Positions 12,513-19,228 of a stretch of DNA of 19,430 nt are shown here, one piece after another. The DNA comes from Bog-473 sp035534235 (GTDB lineage Bacteria; Actinomycetota; Acidimicrobiia; Acidimicrobiales; RAAP-2). A model generated the notes under the pieces. That model was not told where the DNA came from, made no database searches, and saw only the letters and a program-made list of their open reading frames with translations. The DNA lies in assembly GCA_035534235.1 (NCBI GenBank), contig DATLSH010000048.1, forward strand, positions 1-19,430, in the 5' to 3' direction. A program made the position numbers and the translations under genes. The stretch's first letter is position 1; each line of letters starts with the position of its first letter.

Positions 12513-14114
12513 ATGGCCGGACTCGATGACGCCCACATGGGCGACATCCGGGGTGCCTTCGGGACGATTCGACAACACGACACCGAAAGGCGCCGATCAT
12601 GGCGGGCACGCCTGTTGGTCCTGCTTGCCATCATGGGGCCAGGGCTCATCGTCATGGTGGGAGACAACGATGCCGGTGGGGTTTCCACCTACGCTCAGGC
12701 CGGACAGAACTTCGGTCTCACGCTCCTGTGGACGCTCCCGTTGCTCATCCCGGTCTTGATCGTCAATCAGGAGATGGTCGTGCGTCTCGGGGCGGTTACC
12801 GGAGTCGGCCACGCCAGGCTGATCATTGAGCGGTTCGGCAAGTTCTGGGGGGCGTTCTCCGTGGGCGACCTGTTCATACTGAACTTCCTGACGATAGCCA
12901 CCGAGTTCATCGGGATCAGCCTGGCGCTCGAGTACTTCAGCATCAGCGAGTATGTCGCCGTCCCCATTGCCGCAGTCGCCCTTATCCTCATGACGGCCTC
13001 GGGCAGCTTCCGGAGCTGGGAACGGTTCATGTACGTCTTCATCATCGCCAACTTCCTGGTGATCCCCTTGGCCATCTTCAGCCACCCGAGGTCCGGGCCA
13101 TTCCTCCATGGCCTGACGGTCCCCGGGGTGAGAGGCGGATTCAACTCCACCTCGGTACTCCTCATCATCGCCATCGTGGGCACGACGGTGGCCCCTTGGC
13201 AGCTGTTCTTCCAGCAGTCCAACATCATCGACAAGCGGATCACCCCACGCTGGCTCAACTACGAGCGGGTGGACACCTACATCGGTTCGTTGGTCGTTGT
13301 CTTCGCCGCGGCGGTGCTCATGGCAGTGCCCGCCGCCGCCTTCGCGCATACGAGGATCTCCGGTGGCTTTACCGACGCCCTCGGTGTCGCCCGTGGCTTC
13401 GAGAAATACGTGGGGCACGGGACGGGAGCCATCTTCGCCATCATCCTCTTGAACGCGTCGATCATCGGCGCAGCCGCCGTCACCCTGTCCACGTCGTATG
13501 CCTTCGGCGATGTCTTCGGTGCCCGGCATTCGCTGCACCGCTCGTGGCGCGAGGCCAAGCTCTTCTACGGCACGTTTTCCGGAATGGTGGTGGCTGCCGC
13601 CGGGCTCATACTCATTCCGGGCGCACCTCTCGGCGTGATCACCACCGGCGTGCAAGCGCTGGCCGGCGTGCTGCTACCGAGCGCCACCGTGTTCCTGCTC
13701 CTGCTCTGCAACGACAAGGCGGTGCTCGGTCCCTGGGTCAACAGGACCTGGCTCAACATCATTTCCGCAGTCATCGTCTCAATCCTCCTCGTGATGTCCC
13801 TCATCCTCATGGCAACCACGATGTTTCCGCACATCAATGTCACCAAGCTCGTTGCGGTCCTTGCCTCTGCGCTCATTGCCGGGTACGCCGTGACCGGTGG
13901 GTTCTTCGTGTGGGGGAGGCTGAAGCATCCACGGCCCGCCCGGATCATCTCCACCGAGGGCCGAGAGTCGTGGCGGATGCCGTCCCTGAGCCTTCTTGAT
14001 CGCCCGAAGTGGTCCCGCGGCAGGCTGGCCGGGATGTACCTGCTGCGCGCCTATCTCGTGGTGGCGGTGATCCTGCTCGGCGTCAAGGCGGTGCAGCTCG
14101 GCCTGCACAAGTAG
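12513..14114 (+). CDS. Divergent Nramp-superfamily divalent cation transporter (NRMT-like, candidate Mg2+ importer)
   Basis: The 533-residue product has about 11-12 hydrophobic helices in the Nramp/LeuT arrangement, with a hydrophilic N-terminal ~30 residues. The TM1 unwound segment reads VGDNDAGGVSTYAQAG (49-64) where manganese/iron Nramps have DPGN: the Asp (53) is kept, Pro is Ala and Asn is Gly. The TM6 segment reads TTVAPWQLFFQQS (224-236) where canonical Nramps have an AMPH-type motif: Met is Ala and His is Trp. Loss of the soft Met ligand argues against Mn/Fe selectivity and fits the Nramp-related Mg2+ transporters (NRMT) described in actinobacteria. The Mg2+ assignment is inference, supported by the MgtE-N/CBS gene upstream. 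RBS GGAGGTGA is clear. Confidence 0.85.
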   Translation: MAGLDDAHMGDIRGAFGTIRQHDTERRRSWRARLLVLLAIMGPGLIVMVGDNDAGGVSTYAQAGQNFGLTLLWTLPLLIPVLIVNQEMVVRLGAVTGVGHARLIIERFGKFWGAFSVGDLFILNFLTIATEFIGISLALEYFSISEYVAVPIAAVALILMTASGSFRSWERFMYVFIIANFLVIPLAIFSHPRSGPFLHGLTVPGVRGGFNSTSVLLIIAIVGTTVAPWQLFFQQSNIIDKRITPRWLNYERVDTYIGSLVVVFAAAVLMAVPAAAFAHTRISGGFTDALGVARGFEKYVGHGTGAIFAIILLNASIIGAAAVTLSTSYAFGDVFGARHSLHRSWREAKLFYGTFSGMVVAAAGLILIPGAPLGVITTGVQALAGVLLPSATVFLLLLCNDKAVLGPWVNRTWLNIISAVIVSILLVMSLILMATTMFPHINVTKLVAVLASALIAGYAVTGGFFVWGRLKHPRPARIISTEGRESWRMPSLSLLDRPKWSRGRLAGMYLLRAYLVVAVILLGVKAVQLGLHK

Positions 14115-14230
14115 GGAGCCCCGTGGCGGAGCCCTTTCGGGGGGTCCTGCCTGTGGCGGGCCCCGGAGCATGCCTTTCTGGGCACGGGAGTGGGGATCGT
14201 TTGCGCCGGACCAGGGGGTTCGGGGAGGCT

Positions 14231-15679
14231 ATGCGGCCATGCCTGGACGTGTCGGATCACCCTGTGCCTAAAACGCCGCGCCAGAAGTGGATCGAAACCA
14301 GGGAGTCCTGGGAACGCTCCCGCCACATTGAGATCCCCTCGCGCACTGAGGCCGCACCGCCGGGACCGGGTGGCCTACGGGTGGCCTTCCTCATCTACCG
14401 TGGCAATCCCCGCTGTGGCGGCCAGGGGGTCTATACCCGTCACCTGACCCGGGAACTGGTCGCTCTGGGTCATTCGGTGGAGGTCTTCGCCGGACCGCCG
14501 TGGCCCGAGCTCGATGCGGGAGTCGGCTTCACCCCCATACCTGGTCTGGATCTGTATCGCGACCCTGACCCGTTCCGGGTCCCGCACCCTCGGGAGTTCC
14601 ACAGCCGCGAGGACTGGTTGGAATTCGGCGTCATGTGCACGGCCGGTTTCGGTGAGCCGCGTGCCTTCTCCCGCCGAGCCCGCCTGCTCCTGGCCCAGCG
14701 GAGGGGCGACTTCGATGTCGTGCACGACAACCAGTGCCTGGGTACCGGGATGCTGGGCATGGTGGAGGACGGCTGGCCCCTGCTGACCACCCTGCACCAT
14801 CCGATCACCGTGGACCGGCAGCTGGCCCTCTCCCACACGACGAACCCGTGGCAGCGCATCACCACGCGCCGCTGGTTCGGCTTTCTCGGCATGCAGGTCC
14901 GTGTCGCCCGGGCCTTGCCGGCGGTCGTGACGGTGTCACAGAACTCACGAACGGACATTTCGGCACAGATGCAGGTGTCGCCCGAACGCATGACCGTCGT
15001 CCCCGTGGGCGTCGATCACACGGTGTTCCGCCCCATTGAGGATGTCAGGCCGATCCCGGGGCGCATCATGGTCACATCATCGAGCGACGTACCCATGAAG
15101 GGGCTGGTACCGCTGCTCGAAGCGGTCGCCAAGTTGCGAACCGAGCGCGACGTCGAGCTGACCGTCATCGGCCGTCCCAATGAGGGTGGGCGGGTGGACA
15201 AGGCCATCGCCCGCCTCGGCCTGGCCGACGTCGTCCATTGCGCGAGTGGAATGAGTGACGAATCCCTGGCTCGTCTGTACGGCGAAGCAGAGGTGGCCGT
15301 GGTCCCTTCGCTCTACGAGGGCTTCTCACTTCCCGCCATTGAGGCGATGTCTTGCGGGGTGGCGGTGGTGGCGACCACCGGTGGCGCCCTTCCCGAGGTG
15401 GTGGGCACCGACGGGGAGACCGGCCTGCTGGTTCCGCCCGACGATCCGGGTGCCCTGGCCGGCGCCATCGGTCGTCTGCTGGACGACCCCGAGTTGCGAG
15501 CCCGCCTGGGGGCGGCGGGACGGCAGCGGGTGGTCAGCCGCTTCACCTGGCAGGTGACCGCGGCGGGCACCGCAGCCTGTTACCGGGCCCTCCTGGAGGG
15601 GGTGCCACTTCCCGGCGCGCCGGCGGAGGCATTCGCCGGGGTCGGAACGGCTGCATCAGGAGCCGACGCATCGTGTTGA
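14231..15679 (+). CDS. GT4-family glycosyltransferase
   Basis: The 482-residue product is a GT-B fold enzyme. The N-terminal Rossmann half starts at RVAFLIYRGNPRCGGQGVYTRHLTRELVALGHSVEVFAG; the C-terminal half has VVPVGVDHTVFRP and the retaining-GT4 E-x7-E motif EGFSLPAIEAMSCGVAVVATTGG with Glu363 and Glu371, which bind the nucleotide sugar. The first ~45 residues, with a basic PRQKWIETRESWERSRH segment, are outside the catalytic fold. ATG 14231 has GGAGG only 2 nt upstream, a tight spacing; GTG 14249 or 14264 would remove at most 11 residues. The stop codon overlaps the GTG of the methyltransferase by 7 bp, so the two are translationally coupled. The sugar and acceptor are unknown. Confidence 0.88.
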   Translation: MRPCLDVSDHPVPKTPRQKWIETRESWERSRHIEIPSRTEAAPPGPGGLRVAFLIYRGNPRCGGQGVYTRHLTRELVALGHSVEVFAGPPWPELDAGVGFTPIPGLDLYRDPDPFRVPHPREFHSREDWLEFGVMCTAGFGEPRAFSRRARLLLAQRRGDFDVVHDNQCLGTGMLGMVEDGWPLLTTLHHPITVDRQLALSHTTNPWQRITTRRWFGFLGMQVRVARALPAVVTVSQNSRTDISAQMQVSPERMTVVPVGVDHTVFRPIEDVRPIPGRIMVTSSSDVPMKGLVPLLEAVAKLRTERDVELTVIGRPNEGGRVDKAIARLGLADVVHCASGMSDESLARLYGEAEVAVVPSLYEGFSLPAIEAMSCGVAVVATTGGALPEVVGTDGETGLLVPPDDPGALAGAIGRLLDDPELRARLGAAGRQRVVSRFTWQVTAAGTAACYRALLEGVPLPGAPAEAFAGVGTAASGADASC

Positions 15680-16482
15680 CCGTTGACTACGACAAGCTCG
15701 GAGTCGGACCGGGCGATCGCCTGCTGGACCTCGGGTGCGGGTTCGGCAGGCATGCCTTCGAGGCGGCCCGGCGCGGCGCCTCGGTGGTCGCCCTCGATGC
15801 CGGCCCCGAGGAGGTGGCGCAGGTGCGGGGCACGCTGGGCGCCATGGTGGAAGCCGGGGAGCTGGCACCCGAGCATCCCGCCACGGCGGTGCAGGGGGAT
15901 GCCCTGGCTCTTCCCTTCCCCGACGGGGCCTTCGACCGGGTCATCGCCTCCGAGGTCCTTGAGCACATACCCGACGACGTGGCCGCCATGAGCGAGCTGG
16001 CGCGGGTCCTCCGACCCGGTGGGACGATGGCGGTGACGGTGCCCCGCTGTGGGCCCGAAGCAATCAACTGGGCCCTTTCCGACGAGTACCACGACACCCC
16101 GGGTGGCCACGTGCGCATCTACCGGCGATCCACCCTGGAACGGCGCCTGGGCTCGACGGGGCTGGTGCCGGTGGGACACCACCATGCCCATGGCCTGCAC
16201 TCACCCTACTGGTGGCTCCGCTGCCTGGTCGGCCCGAGCAGGGACCACCATCCCGCCGTGGCGGCCTACCACAAGGTCCTGGTGTGGGACATCGTCAAGG
16301 CGCCGTTCGTCACCCGGGCGGCTGACCGCGTCCTGAATCCGCTCATCGGCAAGAGCCTGGTGCTGTACCTGGCCAAGCCGGAGCAATCGGTCGCCGGTGT
16401 GTCCGATGCCAAGCCCAACGTGCCGCGCGGCGTCCCCGGACGCCGCGGGCCGAAGACCCCGAAGCAAGGTGCCGCAGCATGA
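15673..16482 (+). CDS. Class I SAM-dependent methyltransferase
   Basis: The 269-residue product begins almost directly with SAM motif I, LLDLGCGFG (residues 17-25), followed by ASVVALDAG (motif II), GDALALPFPDGAFDRVIASEVLEHI and the LRPGGTMAVTVPR strand. This is the Methyltransf_11 type. A C-terminal region (HDTPGGHVRIYRRSTLERRL and further) is typical of methyltransferases acting on large or lipid-linked acceptors, but the acceptor is not readable. GTG 15673 overlaps the glycosyltransferase stop (GTGTTGA), and the ATGA at 16479-16482 overlaps the next gene. The very short N-terminus before motif I is unusual and may mean acceptor recognition lies in the C-terminal part. Confidence 0.88.
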   Translation: MLTVDYDKLGVGPGDRLLDLGCGFGRHAFEAARRGASVVALDAGPEEVAQVRGTLGAMVEAGELAPEHPATAVQGDALALPFPDGAFDRVIASEVLEHIPDDVAAMSELARVLRPGGTMAVTVPRCGPEAINWALSDEYHDTPGGHVRIYRRSTLERRLGSTGLVPVGHHHAHGLHSPYWWLRCLVGPSRDHHPAVAAYHKVLVWDIVKAPFVTRAADRVLNPLIGKSLVLYLAKPEQSVAGVSDAKPNVPRGVPGRRGPKTPKQGAAA

Positions 16483-17618
16483 CAACCGAACGCGTCCGCT
16501 CCTACGAAGGAACGATTCCCGAAGTGCCGGGCGTCCTGTCGAGTTCCGAAGTCCTGAGGACAGCTCACGCCATTGCCGAGGTGCAATGCCCAGACGGGAT
16601 GATCCCCTGGTTCGAAGGTGGCCATTGCGACCCCTGGAACCACGTGGAGGCAGCCATGGCGCTGACCGTGTGTGGCCTGACCTCGGAGGCCATGGAGGCC
16701 TACCGCTGGCTGGCCGACCGCCAGCTCCCCGACGGCAGCTGGTTCAACTACTACCAGGGTGCAGCGGTCAAGGATCAACGCCTCGACACGAATGTGTGCG
16801 CCTACCTGGCCGCCGGCGCGTGGCATCACCACCTCATCACCGGCGATGTCGAGTTCCTGGGCGAGCTCTGGCCCTCCATTGAGAAGGGGATCGACTTCAT
16901 CCTGCGTTGGCAGCAGCCCGACGGCTCGGTGCTGTGGTCGCTCGACTCGGCTGGCCGGGCTGAGAAGTACGCGCTCCTGACCGGTTCGTCATCGATCTAC
17001 CACTCCTTGCGCTGCGCCGTGGCGGTGGCCGAGTGCCTGGCCAAGGACCGCCCGGAATGGGAGCTGGCCACCGGGCGGCTGGGGCACGCGGTGGCCCACC
17101 ACCCGGCGGCGTTCGCCCCCAAGGTGGAGTTCGCCATGGACTGGTACTACCCGATGCTCTCCGGGGCGCTGGAGGGCGAAGCCGGACGCCGCCGCCTGGC
17201 GGAGGGCTGGTCGACCTTTATCATGGAAGGGCTGGGAGTGCGGTGCGTCTCGACGGGAGACTGGGTCACCGCCGCCGAGACGGCCGAGTGCGTCCTCACG
17301 CTCGATGCGCTCGGCATGGACCGTCATGCGCTCGATCTCTTCGTGGCCGGTCAGAACCTCCGGTTGCCCGACGGCTCTTACTGGACGGGCATGGTCTACC
17401 CCGAGAACATCACCTTCCCGGACAACGAGCGCACGACCTACACCTTCGCCGCCATGGTGCTGGCCGCCGATGCGCTCTCGAACACCACACCGGCGGCCGG
17501 CCTGTTCCGTGGTGAATCCCTGCCTGCCGCACTGGACCTGGCCGAGCCGCACTGTGGCGGCGACGCGGCCGCCGGCTGCACGGCGACCGAGGTGCCCCGG
17601 CGGTCCTCCCGGGTATGA
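16479..17618 (+). CDS. (alpha/alpha)-barrel 'prenyltransferase-like' protein of unknown activity
   Basis: The 379-residue product is helical throughout, with repeated turns Q-x-P-D-G at residues 36-40 (QCPDGMIPW), 82-88 (QLPDGSW), 145-153 (QQPDGSVLW) and R-L-P-D-G-SYW at 295-302. These recall the QW motifs of squalene-hopene cyclases and the (alpha/alpha)6 barrels of glycoside hydrolases. Conserved-looking polar clusters are WFEGGHCDPWNHVE (44-57), DTNVCAYLAAGAWHHH (103-118) and MDWYYPM (220-226). Actinobacterial relatives are usually named 'prenyltransferase' without proof; a glycosidase, lyase or cyclase role is equally possible. No signal peptide is seen. It is coupled to the methyltransferase by ATGA. 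The last ~40 residues are low-complexity. Confidence 0.8.
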   Translation: MTTERVRSYEGTIPEVPGVLSSSEVLRTAHAIAEVQCPDGMIPWFEGGHCDPWNHVEAAMALTVCGLTSEAMEAYRWLADRQLPDGSWFNYYQGAAVKDQRLDTNVCAYLAAGAWHHHLITGDVEFLGELWPSIEKGIDFILRWQQPDGSVLWSLDSAGRAEKYALLTGSSSIYHSLRCAVAVAECLAKDRPEWELATGRLGHAVAHHPAAFAPKVEFAMDWYYPMLSGALEGEAGRRRLAEGWSTFIMEGLGVRCVSTGDWVTAAETAECVLTLDALGMDRHALDLFVAGQNLRLPDGSYWTGMVYPENITFPDNERTTYTFAAMVLAADALSNTTPAAGLFRGESLPAALDLAEPHCGGDAAAGCTATEVPRRSSRV

Positions 17619-17647
17619 CGATGTCGGATTCGTCCCGTTCCCGAACC

Positions 17648-17653
17648 TAGGGT
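17648..17653 (+). promoter_or_regulatory. -10 box of the SDR gene (leaderless)
   Basis: TAGGGT lies 7 nt before GTG 17661 and is the same hexamer as the P450 -10 box. It suggests the SDR gene has its own promoter despite lying 42 bp after the upstream operon. No clear -35 box. Confidence 0.45.
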
Positions 17654-17660
17654 TGTCCCC

Positions 17661-18464
17661 GTGCCCGGCAACCGTCGCATCCCCCGGCGCTACGACGGGC
17701 AGGTGGCCGTGGTCACCGGCGCCTCGTCGGGCATCGGCCGCGCCCTGGCCCTGACCCTGGCCGAACGGGGTGCCTCGGTCATCGGATTGGCCCGCCGCCA
17801 GGGTCTCCTCGACGAACTGGCGACGGATCTGACCCTGCGGTCGCCGGCCAGTGCCACCGAAGTCTGTGACGTCGGGAATGCCGAGACCTACCGGGCCGTC
17901 CTGGGCCGCATAGAGGACGAGCGGGGGAGGATCGACATCCTGATCAACAATGCCGGCATCGATCTGATGCTGGGAGCATCCGATGGCGACGACGAAACGG
18001 TACGCCAGGTCTTCGACGTGAACTTCTTCGGCACGGTCGCCGGTACCTTGGCGGTGCTGCCGGGAATGGTGCAGCGCGGGACCGGGATCGTGGTCAACGT
18101 CTCCTCGGACTCGGCCCGGGCCCCCGAGCCACGACAGGGCGCGTATGCCGCGTCGAAGGCCGCCGTCTCAGCCTTCACCGACTCAGTGGCCCACGAGGTT
18201 GCCCCCCGCGGGGTGCGCGTCCATCTCCTCTATCCGGGCTGGGTGCCGACGGCCATGGGCTTGTCCGACACCGACGACGGTGGCTCACTTCCCCCGAGAA
18301 TGGTGCGGCGCACGGCCGACGGAGTGGCCGCACTGGTCGCCGAACGGATGGGTGGGTCGAAGGTCGACATCAATGCCGCAAAGCTCCCGTTGCTTGCCCC
18401 GTTCGTCCGTACCCTGGCACCCGGTTTGTACCAGAGGTCGATGCGCCGGCTCGGGACCACCTGA
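17661..18464 (+). CDS. Short-chain dehydrogenase/reductase (SDR)
   Basis: The 267-residue product is a classical SDR: cofactor loop TGASSGIG (19-26), NNAG (96-99), catalytic Ser in NVSSDSA (147-152) and Tyr162-x3-Lys166 in AYAASK. LARRQGLLDEL after beta2 has basic residues where NADP(H)-preferring members do, so NADPH is likely. YPGWVPTAM is the usual post-Tyr loop. The C-terminal ~50 residues (VDINAAKLPLLAPFVRTLAPGLYQRSMRRL) resemble SDRs that act on lipid or steroid substrates. GTG 17661 is supported by the -10 box 7 nt upstream. A functional link to the GT4/methyltransferase/barrel genes is possible from position only. Confidence 0.9.
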   Translation: MPGNRRIPRRYDGQVAVVTGASSGIGRALALTLAERGASVIGLARRQGLLDELATDLTLRSPASATEVCDVGNAETYRAVLGRIEDERGRIDILINNAGIDLMLGASDGDDETVRQVFDVNFFGTVAGTLAVLPGMVQRGTGIVVNVSSDSARAPEPRQGAYAASKAAVSAFTDSVAHEVAPRGVRVHLLYPGWVPTAMGLSDTDDGGSLPPRMVRRTADGVAALVAERMGGSKVDINAAKLPLLAPFVRTLAPGLYQRSMRRLGTT

Positions 18465-18482
18465 CTTTCGACCAAGCCAGGA

Positions 18483-18497
18483 GCACCGCTTCGGTGC
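18483..18497. terminator. Short hairpin between convergent SDR and methyltransferase genes
   Basis: GCACCG-CTT-CGGTGC forms a perfect 6-bp stem with a 3-nt loop, 18 bp after the SDR stop and 23 bp beyond the stop of the opposite gene. No T-tract follows. A bidirectional terminator is plausible. Confidence 0.4.
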
Positions 18498-18520
18498 CGT
18501 ACGGTCATGGGCCAAGAGCT

Positions 18521-19228
18521 TTACGACGAAGGGCGTGAGACGCTCGGTGCCACCCGCCGCAGGACCCGCAGGCTGCCGCAGGCACCGTCCTCGACGAACT
18601 CCTCCGACTCGAGCGCGGCACAGAAGAGCTCGTAGGGAGGGCGGCCACCGTCCGCCGGATCGGGGAAGACGTCGTGGATGGCCAGCCACCCACCCAATGC
18701 GACCCGGGGCGCCCAGCCTCGGAAGTCGGCCCAGGCCGGTTCCTCTCCGTGCCCGCCGTCAATGAAGCAGAAGGCCAGGGGCCGGTCCCAGCGGGCCGCC
18801 ACTGTGGCCGAGTCGCCGACGACGCCCACCACGACCTCCTCCAGTGCGGCACCGGTCACTGCTCGGCGCCAGTGCAGCAGGGTGTCGATGCGGCCCACGT
18901 CGGGGTCCACCAGGTCTGCCTCATGGTGCTCCCATCCGGGTTGGTTCTCCTCGGACCCCCGATGGTGGTCGACCGAGAACAGGACGCAGCCGGTCGCCTG
19001 TGCGGCCGCGCCCAGGTAGAGCGTGGACTTGCCGCACCAGGCACCTATCTCCACGAAGGTCGGTGGTGCGGCGTCACCCGGGGCCCGTCGCCCGGCGCGC
19101 AGTGCCGCCAGGAGCAGCGCCTCCCCCTCGTCGTCGGGCATGAAGCCCCGCGTGCGTCGCGCCGTGCGCATCACCGATCGCATGCGGTCTGTGTCCGTTG
19201 CCGGATCGGGAGGGAGGGTGTCGGTCAT
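18521..19228 (-). CDS. Class I SAM methyltransferase, family-24 type (CmcI/TylF-like group)
   Basis: The 235-residue product has motif I as FVEIGAWCGKSTLYLGAAA (58-76), then VLFSVDHHRGSEENQPGW (82-99) where the acidic residue after beta2 binds the SAM ribose, and CFIDGGHGEEPAWADFRGW (154-172), whose D-G-x-H is the usual metal/acceptor site of Methyltransf_24 enzymes. WAPRVALGGWLAIHDVFP follows. These enzymes O-methylate sugars or small hydroxylated acceptors, often with Mg2+. ATG 19228 overlaps the upstream stop by ATGA, so it is coupled to the TMEM165-like gene. Placed tail-to-tail with the GT4/methyltransferase group, it could add a second methylation to the same product (inference). Confidence 0.85.
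   Translation of the reverse strand: MTDTLPPDPATDTDRMRSVMRTARRTRGFMPDDEGEALLLAALRAGRRAPGDAAPPTFVEIGAWCGKSTLYLGAAAQATGCVLFSVDHHRGSEENQPGWEHHEADLVDPDVGRIDTLLHWRRAVTGAALEEVVVGVVGDSATVAARWDRPLAFCFIDGGHGEEPAWADFRGWAPRVALGGWLAIHDVFPDPADGGRPPYELFCAALESEEFVEDGACGSLRVLRRVAPSVSRPSS

Noticed and set aside
12597..13655. 352-residue open frame antisense to the Nramp-like gene
   Set aside because: Highly polar, low-complexity translation and no start signal. The plus strand has a clear transporter with membrane helices and a ribosome binding site.
14115..14230. Terminator or promoter between the Nramp-like and GT4 genes
   Set aside because: Only short imperfect inverted repeats (for example TGCC...GGCA around 14170) and no TANNNT at the right distance from ATG 14231; not strong enough to annotate.
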